A DNA stretch of 64,000 nucleotides from Prevotella sp. (GCA_022486815.1 JAKVJW010000005.1:62001-126000), one strand, 5' to 3'. Positions 54,475 through 63,530 are shown, numbered from the stretch's first letter. Program-made: numbers and translations. The notes: generated by a model not told the origin, from the letters alone.

Positions 54475-56484
54475 ATGAAAAATTTATTTAAACTACGTTC
54501 TACTTTTACTCGAAATGTTGCTTATCCGGGATTATTTATTCTTATCGTAATTTCTATAACCTGTGCACTTTTCCCCAAAGAAACAAACCATATACTTACT
54601 TCTATCCAAACCGGAATTTATAAGGATTTAAGTTGGAGCTATATATTTCTGGTATCCTTCTTTTTTATTTTTCTCTGTGTACTAGCTTTCAGTAAAATCG
54701 GCAATATTCGGCTTGGTCCTGATAATTCGATGCCACAATATGGTTTCTTTTCATGGATTGCCATGCTTTTCGCTGCTGGTATGGGAATAGGATTAATGTA
54801 TTTCGGTGTAGCTGAACCAATGTCTCATTATGTAAATCCGGCTTTACCAGACATGGTCAATAAGGCTAAAGAAGCACAGTTGGCAACCTTTTTCCACTGG
54901 GGTATTCATGCGTGGAGTATTTTTGCTGTAATGGGATTAATTCTAGCCTATTTTTCCTTTCGTTATAAATTGCCTTTGTCTATTCGCAGTGGACTTTATC
55001 CTATATTAAAGGAACGTATCAATGGAAAAATCGGTGATATTGTTGATATTTTTGCCTTAGTAAGTACTTTCTTTGGTATAGCCACCTCATTAGGATTTGG
55101 AGTCGTTCAGTTGAATGCCGGTCTTGTATATTTGGGAGTATTGAAGGAATCTAATTTTTTCTTCCAGTGTATAATCATCATTATTGTCAGTTCTGTAGCC
55201 ATTTTATCTGCTGTTGCAGGTATAAATAAGGGCGTAAAGCGCCTTAGTGAGATAAATCTTGGCTTGGCTGTATTGCTGCTGATTTTTGTATTGCTGCTAG
55301 GGCCGACGACTTTTCTTCTAAGTGCTTTCAGTGAAGGAATAGGCAATTATATTAATCAATTTCCTAATCTTACTTTCAACACCTTTGCCTTTGAGAAGGC
55401 AGGACAGGCATGGTTTACCAACTGGACCGTGATGTACTGGGCGTGGTGGATCAGTTGGGCACCATTCGTAGGGCTTTTCATTGCACGTATTTCTAAGGGA
55501 CGTACTATCCGCGAATATATTCTTGCTGTTCTTCTTGTGCCGTCCTTGTTTATTTTTCTCTGGATGACTGTATTTGGCAACGGTGCCATCTGGATGGACA
55601 AGCATGTGGTTCATGGAGCATTGTCACAACTTGCTGGTAATCCAGATATACTACTTTTTAAATTTTTCGAGCAATTTCCTCTTGCCATACCACTTTGCGT
55701 GCTGGCCTTGATTATGATAGCTTTGTTTTTTGTTACCTCAGCAGATTCAGGTATTCTTGTCATGAACAGCATTTCCAGCAATAATCGGCCTAATGAGCCA
55801 AAATGGCAAAATGCCTTCTGGGGCGTTTTATTGGCTGTTATTTCCATGTCGTTACTGTCTGTTGGAGGATTAAAATCTCTACAAACGATGACGTTAATAT
55901 CAGCATTACCATTTGGTTTTATCATGTTCATTCTATGTATTTGCCTCTTAAAGGCATTACGTACTGACCGTATTTATCATGAAACAAAGATCCCATACGG
56001 CAGTAGAAATTGGGATGGAAGTCACTGGCACGAACATCTTGCACAGATTCTTACTTTTTCTCAAAAGAATGACATCAAGCATTTTTTTGAAGACAAAGTT
56101 CGTCCTGCTTTCGAAGAACTTCTAAAAGAATTTAAGAAGCGTGATATTCATGCGCAGATTCTTACAGGAAAGGCTGGTAAATTGTCTATAGAGCTCCAAA
56201 TACCTTATCAGCAGATATGGAATTTCCGCTATGGCGTAGCTATTGAACTTCAGAAGATTTCTGATTATCTTATCGATGAAAACAATACACCTGATATTGA
56301 CGCCAATAACCATTACGTACCTGTCACTTATTATAACGACGGCCGTGCAGGCAACGATATCCAATACCTAAATAAAGAAGAAATTATTGCTGATGTACTC
56401 CGTGAATACGAGCGTTATATCAGTGTGATTGCTGACGCGGGAAATGCCATGATGTTCGTAGACAAGAAGAAATATAAATCCTAA
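54475..56484 (+). CDS. BCCT-family betaine/choline/carnitine transporter
   Basis: A 669-residue inner-membrane transporter with 12 predicted helices in residues about 15-490. Family landmarks are AAGMGIGLMYFGVAEPMSHY, FFHWGIHAWSIFAVMGLILA, and the signature YWAWWISWAPFVGLFIARIS with the aromatic substrate box. FVTSADSGILVMNSISS follows near the end of the core. A soluble C-terminal extension of about 170 residues follows, as in BetT-like members, and may sense osmolarity. It would import compatible solutes. Confidence 0.93.
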   Translation: MKNLFKLRSTFTRNVAYPGLFILIVISITCALFPKETNHILTSIQTGIYKDLSWSYIFLVSFFFIFLCVLAFSKIGNIRLGPDNSMPQYGFFSWIAMLFAAGMGIGLMYFGVAEPMSHYVNPALPDMVNKAKEAQLATFFHWGIHAWSIFAVMGLILAYFSFRYKLPLSIRSGLYPILKERINGKIGDIVDIFALVSTFFGIATSLGFGVVQLNAGLVYLGVLKESNFFFQCIIIIIVSSVAILSAVAGINKGVKRLSEINLGLAVLLLIFVLLLGPTTFLLSAFSEGIGNYINQFPNLTFNTFAFEKAGQAWFTNWTVMYWAWWISWAPFVGLFIARISKGRTIREYILAVLLVPSLFIFLWMTVFGNGAIWMDKHVVHGALSQLAGNPDILLFKFFEQFPLAIPLCVLALIMIALFFVTSADSGILVMNSISSNNRPNEPKWQNAFWGVLLAVISMSLLSVGGLKSLQTMTLISALPFGFIMFILCICLLKALRTDRIYHETKIPYGSRNWDGSHWHEHLAQILTFSQKNDIKHFFEDKVRPAFEELLKEFKKRDIHAQILTGKAGKLSIELQIPYQQIWNFRYGVAIELQKISDYLIDENNTPDIDANNHYVPVTYYNDGRAGNDIQYLNKEEIIADVLREYERYISVIADAGNAMMFVDKKKYKS

Positions 56485-56494
56485 ATTGATATTA

Positions 56495-56563
56495 AACAAA
56501 GATAAGAACCGAAAGGGTTATGCAAGGGTTCTGTTTAGGATTTCGTACCCGATATAATATAAA
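56495..56563 (-). repeat. Dispersed hipB promoter-operator repeat, partial copy 4
   Basis: Only the distal half is kept: TAAACAAAGATAAGAACCGA, the CCGAAAGGGT arm, CAAGGGTTCT and the TACCCGATAT end seen in copy 2. It directly follows the BCCT stop. Confidence 0.65.
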
Positions 56564-56702
56564 TGAAATGCCAAAGACACGATTAGAAATGATGTCTTTG
56601 ACATGAAGTTATCAAGACAAAAGGACCTTGATACAATTTATCTGACTATCGTAACTTTATAAGAAGCGATAGGAAGCATAGTCATTAATACTTTCTTCTT
56701 GT

Positions 56703-57497
56703 TTATTTTTTCAAGGAGACGTTTCCTAAATGAACATCTGTTCCACCCACGATTTGAATACCCGACTTGATGACCGTAATATCCTTAGTGGACAGATCTT
56801 CAGCTTTCAAATCATAAGTACCACTGAACAATCCATGTAACTTAAAATAATTGTTCTGTAAGGTATCCGATAAAGTGGAAATTGTGTCATTGGCAGATGT
56901 TACAGTAAAGACTCTCATCGCAATATTTGATGGTAAGAGATTGCCGTCTATAGCAGAAGAATTGACTGTTATATATGCACGGACAACAGGTTTCAATGAA
57001 TAAGAACCACTATTGCCTTGCTTTACAATGGAACGTGAAGCATCAAAATCTACCATTACTTTGTAACCACTAGTCAACTGAGCAACTGACTGGACATTTA
57101 ATTTCAGTCCAGATGTTTGTGCGCTCGGTGTCTTCAATGAAACCACACTGCCATTATTGAGAACTAAGGTATTGTTCTCTCCCAATTTCAAGCGAATCTG
57201 TTGTACTTTTGTTCCGGCACTGAATTCAACATTCGACAATAATGAATCTTTCCCATTCGAAAAGTGTAACAAGTCAACAGTACAAGGTTTTACATCCAAT
57301 GTCGTCCACTTTTCCCCATCTACAGAGCATTCCACGGACTGGATATCGATATTTACTGATTTATACCCTTCAAGAGAAGGAGCATCCGTCAGATAAAAGC
57401 CAACCTGTGCATTGCTTTTCTCGGAATTGCTGTCACTACTGCTACATGAATATAGTCCTATAAGTGACAAACATAATAAGAAGAGTTTTATTTTCAT
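56703..57497 (-). CDS. DUF4382 lipoprotein
   Basis: A 264-residue lipoprotein with Cys18 in GLYSC. The DUF4382 domain covers residues about 30-180: AQVGFYLTDAPSLEGYKSVN, VKPCTVDLLHFSNGKDSLL, and TKVQQIRLKLGENNTLVLNNG. The end has a carboxypeptidase-regulatory-like beta domain (FKLHGLFSGTYDLKAED). The role is unknown; such proteins are surface or periplasmic and common in Bacteroidetes. It is monocistronic with a full promoter. Confidence 0.88.
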   Translation of the reverse strand: MKIKLFLLCLSLIGLYSCSSSDSNSEKSNAQVGFYLTDAPSLEGYKSVNIDIQSVECSVDGEKWTTLDVKPCTVDLLHFSNGKDSLLSNVEFSAGTKVQQIRLKLGENNTLVLNNGSVVSLKTPSAQTSGLKLNVQSVAQLTSGYKVMVDFDASRSIVKQGNSGSYSLKPVVRAYITVNSSAIDGNLLPSNIAMRVFTVTSANDTISTLSDTLQNNYFKLHGLFSGTYDLKAEDLSTKDITVIKSGIQIVGGTDVHLGNVSLKK

Positions 57498-57531
57498 GAT
57501 TATTATTCTTTTTTGTTATATATATGATCTG

Positions 57532-57562
57532 CAAATGTACATAAAATCTATAAATCAGCAAA
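57532..57562 (-). promoter_or_regulatory. DUF4382 gene promoter
   Basis: On the minus strand TTTG (57559-57562), 19 bases, TACATTTG (57532-57539). Confidence 0.75.
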
Positions 57563-57732
57563 ATAAAACATATAAATCGGACAAAAGGGATATTTCAGGT
57601 ATATTCTTACACTGCATTATTATTCTAATATGTTCCATAAAACGATGCACGTCTTGCAAACTTTCAACGTATATTTTTCCATCATAACATCAAAGAACTA
57701 ACAGAACTCATCTGCAATACAAAATATTTTAG

Positions 57733-57829
57733 TAACTTTGTCTTCGGCGATCACAGCAACTATCGTTTGTAAAACTTTAATTACCGATACCTTAAAGTTA
57801 CATTCATTCTCGCTGATCACAACATTCTG
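57733..57829 (+). promoter_or_regulatory. Possible promoter and repeated site upstream of the ABC exporter
   Basis: TAACTTTG at 57733-57740 fits TAnnTTTG. Two similar words, CGGCGATCACAG (near 57746) and CGCTGATCACAA (near 57814), lie between it and the gene and may be regulator sites. The rest of 57563-57884 shows nothing else. Confidence 0.4.
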
Positions 57830-57884
57830 GGATAATTATATTTCGTTGAACTTACGTTAAGCGTAGTATTACAAATCATAATAA

Positions 57885-58571
57885 ATGATGAATCTATTAG
57901 AAGTAAAATCTGTCTTTAAAACTTATGGAGAAGGAGCATCTGCAGTTCACGCCTTGAAAGATGTCAACTTTACCGTCTCAAGGGGGGAGTTTGTCGCAAT
58001 TGTCGGAGAATCAGGTTCTGGGAAAAGTACTCTTTTAAACATAATAGGTGCTCTTGACGATCCATCCTCCGGACAAGTGCTCATTGACGGCAAAAGCATT
58101 CTTACTATGAAGGATAACGACCGGACGATTTTTCGCCGCCGGAATATAGGTTTTATTTTTCAGAATTTCAATTTAATTCCAGAGTTAACTGTTGAGCAAA
58201 ATATCATTTTCCCCATATTACTCGATTACCGAAAACCGGATCAAAAGTATCTGGAAGAATTGCTTGATATACTCGGTTTGAAGGAATGTCGCCACCGCTT
58301 GCCAAGTCAGTTGTCCGGAGGGCAGCAGCAACGTACAGCGATAGGACGTGCATTAATTACGCAGCCGTCGCTTATTCTGGCAGATGAACCAACGGGTAAT
58401 CTGGATACGAAGAACAGTCACGAAGTAATTACCTTGCTGAAAGAAACAGAAGAAAAATACAGACAAACCATTATTATGATTACTCACAACCAAAGTATAG
58501 CTCAAACTGCAGATCGAATATTACGAGTATCAGATGGAGAAATAACCGATCTCGGAGGAAGCCGAATATGA
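57885..58571 (+). CDS. ABC transporter ATP-binding protein (MacB/LolD type)
   Basis: A 228-residue ATPase for the permease that follows. Walker [13 protein letters not shown], the Q-loop in [21 protein letters not shown] signature [15 protein letters not shown], Walker [13 protein letters not shown] and the switch His in MITHNQ are all intact. The [15 protein letters not shown] stretch is typical of exporters that handle lipoproteins, peptides or antibiotics. It overlaps the permease start by four bases (ATGA). Confidence 0.94.
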   Translation: MMNLLEVKSVFKTYGEGASAVHALKDVNFTVSRGEFVAIVGESGSGKSTLLNIIGALDDPSSGQVLIDGKSILTMKDNDRTIFRRRNIGFIFQNFNLIPELTVEQNIIFPILLDYRKPDQKYLEELLDILGLKECRHRLPSQLSGGQQQRTAIGRALITQPSLILADEPTGNLDTKNSHEVITLLKETEEKYRQTIIMITHNQSIAQTADRILRVSDGEITDLGGSRI

Positions 58572-60379
58572 AAAGTTATCTTAGTCTGATTCCTATTTCT
58601 GCAAAGATACATAGACAAAAGAACCGCCTTACACTTTTGTGTATTATTTTTGCAGTTTTTTTGGTTACGACTATTTTTTCACTTGCAGATATGAGTGTCA
58701 GGATGGAAACGACCCGGCTATTTGCTAAACATAGTAATCTGACATTACAAAATATTCTGAATAACCCTGCTGTACAGAATTTCTTCCTGCCTGCCATCGT
58801 ATTATTTGTGATCGTCTTAATTGCTGGTGTTCTAATGATTTCCAGCAGTATCAATAGTAACGTGGCTCAAAGAACCAAGTTTTTTGGCCAGATGCGCTGT
58901 CTTGGAATGACCCGGCGACAAATCATCCGTTTTGTCCGATTGGAAGCGCTTAATTGGTGTAAAACTGCCATTCCGGCGGGTATCGGATTGGGAATAGTAA
59001 CTACTTGGATTTTATGTGCCTGTTTACGGTTTATGGTTGGAGAAGAGTTCTCCTCTATACCAGTATTCGGTATCAGTGCTATCGGAATTATCAGCGGTTT
59101 CTTAGTTGGTATTATTACGGTTCTTCTCGCCGCCAGTTCTCCTGCAAGACATGCTGCAAGAATATCACCGGTAACGGCCGTATCGGGTAATTTCAGGAAA
59201 TCAGGCAAAGTAAAACACTTATTTCATATTCGTTTTTTAAAAATTGAAACGGCTCTCGGTATCAACCATGCAATGTCAAGTAAGAAAAATCTGTTTTTGA
59301 TGACTGGCTCTTTTGCTCTGAGTATCATTCTTTTTTTGAGTTTTACCGTCATAATAGAATTTGTTAATCACATTATGCCGCAGCTGTCTAACACCTCCGA
59401 CATTAATATTTCCAGTCGAGACAACTCTAACACGATAGATAATGCCTTGCCGGCTATGCTCAAAAACATGGATGGCGTCAAGCGCGTCTTTGGCAGTAGA
59501 GATATTCTTAATATTCCAGTTAAGATCGGAAAAGACGGTTCCCGGTCGAAAACGATTGACCTGATTTCTTATGATAGTTTTGACCTGGATTGCTTGAAGA
59601 AAGACAAATTATTGAAAAAGGGCAGTAATTTTTCGGAAGTATATGGGGACAATGGCTATGTGCTTGTCATTCAGGGAAAGAATGATCGCTTGGAAAAAGG
59701 TGATACTATCCAGATAGCCGACCGTAAACTCATAATCGCCGGTGCATTGAAGTACAACCCTTTCAGTAGCGACGGCAGTGCGGACAAGAAGATAACTCTC
59801 ATTACTTCTTCCGATACTTTTACCCGATTGACGGGAATTACAGGTTATTCGCTTGTCCAGATACAGACGACAAAAAAGGCGTCCAACGAAAATGTAGCGG
59901 CCATCAAACGGGCTTTAAAAGGGAAATACACATTTTCCGATCTTCGCGATCAACGGACGGCTAATACTCATCTGGCTTTCGTCTTCTTTGTCTATGCTTT
60001 CTTGGCTATTATTATTCTGGTCACCGTCTTAAATATAATAAACAGCATTTCGCTGAGCGTCTCCGCCCGTACCAAACAATACGGTGCTATGCGTGCCGTT
60101 GGAATGGATGGACGTCAAATAACAAAAATGATTGCAACGGAAGCTTTTTCGTATGCGATATTCGGTTGTATCATCGGTAGCATTCTCGGTCTTTGGATTA
60201 GCAGGATATTGTATAAGTGTCTTATTACAAATCATTTCAGTTATGCTACATGGAGCATTCCAATTATTCCACTCTCGATAATCCTCTTCTTTATCCTGGC
60301 AGCAGCCGTAGCCGCCACTTATGCTCCGGCAAAACGGATTAGAAATATGGTAGTTACAGATACGATAAAAGAGTTGTAA
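58568..60379 (+). CDS. FtsX-like ABC transporter permease
   Basis: A 603-residue permease. TM1 (residues about 18-40) follows a KIHRQKNRLTLL stretch. A first FtsX domain (FFGQMRCLGMTRRQIIRFVR, then three helices to about 200), a further membrane anchor near 235, an extracytoplasmic domain (about 270-460) and a second FtsX domain (KQYGAMRAVGMDGRQITKMI) follow. The N-terminal layout, with the opening ISAKIHRQKNRL and VTTIFSLADMSVRMETTR, looks like Clostridia bacitracin/lantibiotic-type exporters more than Bacteroidetes MacB, so transfer is suspected. The substrate is unknown and no linked two-component system is visible. Confidence 0.88.
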   Translation: MKSYLSLIPISAKIHRQKNRLTLLCIIFAVFLVTTIFSLADMSVRMETTRLFAKHSNLTLQNILNNPAVQNFFLPAIVLFVIVLIAGVLMISSSINSNVAQRTKFFGQMRCLGMTRRQIIRFVRLEALNWCKTAIPAGIGLGIVTTWILCACLRFMVGEEFSSIPVFGISAIGIISGFLVGIITVLLAASSPARHAARISPVTAVSGNFRKSGKVKHLFHIRFLKIETALGINHAMSSKKNLFLMTGSFALSIILFLSFTVIIEFVNHIMPQLSNTSDINISSRDNSNTIDNALPAMLKNMDGVKRVFGSRDILNIPVKIGKDGSRSKTIDLISYDSFDLDCLKKDKLLKKGSNFSEVYGDNGYVLVIQGKNDRLEKGDTIQIADRKLIIAGALKYNPFSSDGSADKKITLITSSDTFTRLTGITGYSLVQIQTTKKASNENVAAIKRALKGKYTFSDLRDQRTANTHLAFVFFVYAFLAIIILVTVLNIINSISLSVSARTKQYGAMRAVGMDGRQITKMIATEAFSYAIFGCIIGSILGLWISRILYKCLITNHFSYATWSIPIIPLSIILFFILAAAVAATYAPAKRIRNMVVTDTIKEL

Positions 60380-60391
60380 GAATCATTCGAG

Positions 60392-60424
60392 GCAATAAAA
60401 GAATCTTTCTTTTATTCTTATTGC
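60392..60424 (+). terminator. Possible terminator after the ABC exporter
   Basis: GCAATAA (60392-60398) pairs with TTATTGC (60418-60424), with further imperfect inner pairing, 13 bases past the stop. Confidence 0.4.
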
Positions 60425-60588
60425 TATATTCAACCTGTCTGACGGCTTAAAAGAACAAGACACTGACAGACAAGGTATTATCTGCGACCCTACATACCAC
60501 ATCACACAAAACAGTAAACAAGTTTTATTTTTTCGCATAAATTACGAATATCAGAAGAAATAGTTACATTTGTATCAAATATAATTAA

Positions 60589-60904
60589 ATGGAAATAACT
60601 TTTGAACAAGACTATCTAAAAGAGTTATCTTGATGGAAAAGCAATTGATAAAAAACATCACTTTCAACCTGAAATTGTGCGTAAGTACATCAAAGTACTA
60701 AACTTGATGGAATCGCTTGATCGCATAGAAGACCTATACCGCTACAAGTCACTACACTATGAAGCATTAGTTGGTGAGAAAGTTGGTTGAGAATCTGTCA
60801 GGATAAATAAGCAATACCGCATAGAGTTTCACTCAAAGATAGTCGGAAAAGAAAAAACAATTACAGTTTGCAATATATTAGAATTGTCAAACCATTATAA
60901 ATAA
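60589..60904 (+). pseudogene. Broken HigB/RelE-type toxin
   Basis: Starts MEITFEQDYLKELS and hits TGA; a one-base shift restores DGKAIDKKHHFQPEIVRKY, VLNLMESLDRIEDLYRYKSL and HYEALVGEKVG. A TGA at 60788-60790 follows, then ESVRINKQYRIEFHSKIV and ITVCNILELSNHYK. This is the full outline of a RelE-like mRNA interferase with one frameshift and one nonsense change. Its antitoxin follows at once. Confidence 0.85.
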
Positions 60905-60912
60905 GCATTGAT

Positions 60913-61245
60913 ATGACAAATTCATGTTATGGCTTTTATCCCACACATCTTGGAGAAGTCCTAAAGGACGAATTAGAAGCACGTGGCATCTCTCAGCGCA
61001 AGTTCGCTGACAATATAGGTATGTGGTATTCTGTACTCAATGAGCTATTAAATGGTCACCGTTCGCTGAGTACAACTTCCGCATTAATATTCGAGGCTGC
61101 TTTAGACATCCCCGCTGATTCCCTGATACGATTGCAATTAAAATACGATATGCAAACCGCACGTAAGGACAAGACATTGGCAAATAGACTAAAAAAATTG
61201 CACGTACTGCTGCAATACTTTAAAAGGGCAAATACCTTAAACTAA
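60913..61245 (+). CDS. higA: HigA-family antitoxin (toxin partner broken)
   Basis: A 110-residue XRE protein of the HigA addiction-module family: HLGEVLKDELEARGISQRKF, ADNIGMWYSVLNELLNGHRS and TTSALIFEAALDIPADSLIR. It would bind HigB and the operon promoter. Since higB upstream is disrupted, the antitoxin is an orphan here; retention could mean it still regulates the operon or blocks HigB from elsewhere. The order toxin then antitoxin is typical of higBA. Confidence 0.9.
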   Translation: MTNSCYGFYPTHLGEVLKDELEARGISQRKFADNIGMWYSVLNELLNGHRSLSTTSALIFEAALDIPADSLIRLQLKYDMQTARKDKTLANRLKKLHVLLQYFKRANTLN

Positions 61246-61319
61246 TTCAAAGGAAGATAACACTAACAAGAATGATTTCAATCAGATTATTCACTTTGTC
61301 TCTTTTCAAAGAAATGCTA

Positions 61320-61958
61320 CTACACAATTTCAATTCTGAGGTTTAATCTTAAGGAATTTGAAATCTTGTTCAAATGTTTTGCTTTACTCATCGTACTACT
61401 ATGCGTATTTACATACCAGTCCCTCACTCGATGCCATTCGGCATGAGAGCCATTAGATTTAGGCGATCTTACTATAAGATTAGTCCGATCTGTAATTATT
61501 CCCAACTTCTCAATTTTCTCTAATCCAATACGTTCGATAGCTCGCAAAAAGGTTGTTATTGCCTTTCGGTCTGTCAACATCGTACCATCTGGAAAAGTAA
61601 CACGCAAATGTGTACGAGGATGTATTATTACATGAGTTTTCTGTTTGCGTATGGGATTTATATCCTGTGTTAAAGGTAATAAAGGGTATTCCTTTGTATC
61701 AGAAACATCCGTAACTACACGTTTACGAGTCATGCGTACATTCAATGACTTTTCAGGGTCGTAATCTACGACTAACACCAATTTTCGTTTGATTTGTCTG
61801 AGAGTAGGTTCTATATCATTCCCAATAATGGGAATAATTTCATCACGTATAATTTTCTCCTCAGCTTCATCCAACCTTCTAGAAAGATCATCATCAATTT
61901 TGATGTTATTTTTCTTTAAGGTTTCAATAGCTTTGTATAATTCCTCTAAGTTACTCAT
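61320..61958 (-). CDS. Unrecognised protein beside the recombinase
   Basis: A 212-residue protein, start set at 61958 (MSNLEELYKAIETLKKN). It has an N-terminal helical acidic region, a middle LVLVVDYDPEKSLNVRM strand pattern, RVTFPDGTMLTDRKAITTFL and IERIGLEKIEKLGI, and a C-terminal WYVNTHSSTMSKAKHLNKIS motif. I recall similar hypothetical proteins in Bacteroidetes with the THSST ending but cannot name a family. A -7-like TATTTTTG (minus strand, 61979-61986) precedes it. It is divergent from the recombinase, so a link with the inversion system is possible but unproven. Confidence 0.6.
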   Translation of the reverse strand: MSNLEELYKAIETLKKNNIKIDDDLSRRLDEAEEKIIRDEIIPIIGNDIEPTLRQIKRKLVLVVDYDPEKSLNVRMTRKRVVTDVSDTKEYPLLPLTQDINPIRKQKTHVIIHPRTHLRVTFPDGTMLTDRKAITTFLRAIERIGLEKIEKLGIITDRTNLIVRSPKSNGSHAEWHRVRDWYVNTHSSTMSKAKHLNKISNSLRLNLRIEIV

Positions 61959-62028
61959 AACACAGATGTTTAGTAATGCAAAAATAACCATATTCTTACA
62001 GAAATTTGTACCTTTCTGGAAAAATATT

Positions 62029-62640
62029 ATGATTTACGGCTATATTAGGGTGAGCAGTGACAAACAAACAGTAGAAAACCAACGATTTGAGATCAACAAA
62101 TTCTGCGAACGTAAGGGATTGAAAATTGATGACTGGATAGAAGAAACCATCAGTGGAACAAAGAATTATTCAAAACGGCAACTTGGGCCTCTTCTAAAAA
62201 AAGTACAAAAAAATGATATGATAATCTGTAGTGAACTTTCTCGGTTAGGAAGAACTTTATTTATGATCATGGATATTCTCAATATTTGTATGACTAAAGA
62301 ATGCCGTGTATGGACTATTAAGGATAACTACCGACTTGGAGATGATATTCAAAGCAAAGTTCTCGCCTTTGCCTTTGGCTTATCTGCAGAAATTGAACGA
62401 AATCTTATTTCACAAAGGACTAAAGAAGCGTTAGCAAGAAAGAAAGCAGAAGGGGTAATATTGGGAAGACCTAAAGGAAGTAAGACTGCACCTGAAAAAC
62501 ACAAATTATATGGTAAAAATAATTTAATAAATGAACTACTTAAAGCACATGTTTCACAAAGACAAATCGCAAAAATCTGTAAGGTAGATCGCAACACACT
62601 TTCTCGATTCCTTAAAGTTCAAATGGCAGAAAATTTGTGA
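62029..62640 (+). CDS. Serine recombinase (resolvase/invertase family)
   Basis: A 203-residue small serine recombinase. The catalytic N-terminus reads MIYGYIRVSSDKQTVENQ with nucleophile Ser9. SELSRLGRTLFMIMDIL and the long E helix (LAFAFGLSAEIERNLISQRT, then KEALARKKAEGV) complete the domain. A GRPKGS hinge and a helix-turn-helix (RQIAKICKVDRNTLSRFL) finish it. The longer frame from 61789 is antisense to the neighbour and is rejected. It lies next to two target-recognition segments sharing an inverted repeat, so it is probably the invertase that flips them. Confidence 0.93.
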   Translation: MIYGYIRVSSDKQTVENQRFEINKFCERKGLKIDDWIEETISGTKNYSKRQLGPLLKKVQKNDMIICSELSRLGRTLFMIMDILNICMTKECRVWTIKDNYRLGDDIQSKVLAFAFGLSAEIERNLISQRTKEALARKKAEGVILGRPKGSKTAPEKHKLYGKNNLINELLKAHVSQRQIAKICKVDRNTLSRFLKVQMAENL

Positions 62641-63530
62641 GCAATTTAATACAGCAACGACACTCTATATGTTCCTTTACTTCTTCTGATAGTTGGGCCA
62701 TTTTGTCACCTATAGAACAGAATATTAAGAGAAAAATAGAAGCTGTTGGCACTCCTCTCGAAAATTGGGATATACAAATTAACTATGGAATTAAAACAGG
62801 CTGTAATGAAGCTTTTATTATTTCTACGCAAGAACGCGAAGATATTCTTTCAAATTGCAAAGATAGAGAGGAGCGTTTGAGAACGGCAGAACTTATACGA
62901 CCGATTTTGCGTGGCAGGGACATAAATAGGTATGGATATAACTGGGCAAATTTGTGGCTTATTAATACACATAATGGTATTCGTGGCAGATTGGAGCGGA
63001 TCCATATAGAGGACTATCCGGCCATAAAAGCACATCTTGACCAGTATTGGAACAGAATCTCAAAGAGAGCAGATAAAGGAGATACACCATACAATTTGAG
63101 AAACTGCGCTTATTTGGACAATTTTTCTCTACCAAAAATAATCTGGAAAAGAATTGGTTCTATTTTACGTTTCTCCTATGACAATACAGGTTATCTTGGT
63201 CTTGATAGCACCTGTTTTGCTACTGGAGAGTACATAGAATATTTGTGCTGTGTACTCAATTCTTTGATGGGGCATTATTTATTAAAAGATTCCCCAAAGA
63301 CAGGTACTGGAGATTTATTAGTAAGTGTACAAGCGATAGAACCTGTCCGTGTACCTTATTATGCAAAATATGACAGCAAACTTTCGAATCTTCTTGATAG
63401 GCAAATAACTAATTGTACTATTGGAGTAGAAAAGGAAATAAACGACATTGTTTTCTCAATGTATGGTTTATCTCCGAATGAACAAGAATACGTTACATTA
63501 TACGTCAAACAATCTCAACAAAGCCAATAG
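62637..63530 (+). CDS. Target-recognition cassette of an Eco57I/type IIG-like methyltransferase, no catalytic domain
   Basis: A 297-residue segment equal to the specificity (TaqI-C-like) end of large adenine methyltransferases. It has WAILSPIEQNIKRKIEAVGT, INYGIKTGCNEAFII, RPILRGRDINRYGY, LWLINTHNG, DKGDTPYNLRNCAYLDNFSL, PKIIWKRIGSILRFSYD and TGTGDLLVSVQAIEPVRVPY. The methylase motifs (FxGxG, NPPY) are absent and the frame opens only with GTG overlapping the recombinase stop, so it looks like a silent alternative cassette. The inverted repeat starts at codon 159, dividing it into a constant and a swappable half. It converges on the partner gene with a 26-base overlap. Confidence 0.8.
   Translation: MSNLIQQRHSICSFTSSDSWAILSPIEQNIKRKIEAVGTPLENWDIQINYGIKTGCNEAFIISTQEREDILSNCKDREERLRTAELIRPILRGRDINRYGYNWANLWLINTHNGIRGRLERIHIEDYPAIKAHLDQYWNRISKRADKGDTPYNLRNCAYLDNFSLPKIIWKRIGSILRFSYDNTGYLGLDSTCFATGEYIEYLCCVLNSLMGHYLLKDSPKTGTGDLLVSVQAIEPVRVPYYAKYDSKLSNLLDRQITNCTIGVEKEINDIVFSMYGLSPNEQEYVTLYVKQSQQSQ
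63111..63144 (+). repeat. Inverted repeat, left arm (recombination site candidate)
   Basis: 34 bases, matching the complement of 63882-63915 at 32 positions, with a perfect 24-base core (63121-63144) that begins ATTTTTCTCTACCAAAAATA. It codes for the FSLPKII junction in the plus-strand cassette. It brackets a 737-base invertible segment (63145-63881). Confidence 0.9.

Noticed and set aside
61789..62028. N-terminal extension of the serine recombinase
   Set aside because: The extra 80 codons are antisense to the neighbouring gene and precede the invariant MIYGYIRVSS start.
62637..63530. Type I restriction hsdS gene
   Set aside because: Motifs (INYGIKTGCNEAF, RGRDINRY, DSPKTGTGDLLVSVQAIEP) belong to Eco57I/type IIG-like methyltransferase C-termini, not to the two-TRD coiled-coil layout of HsdS.
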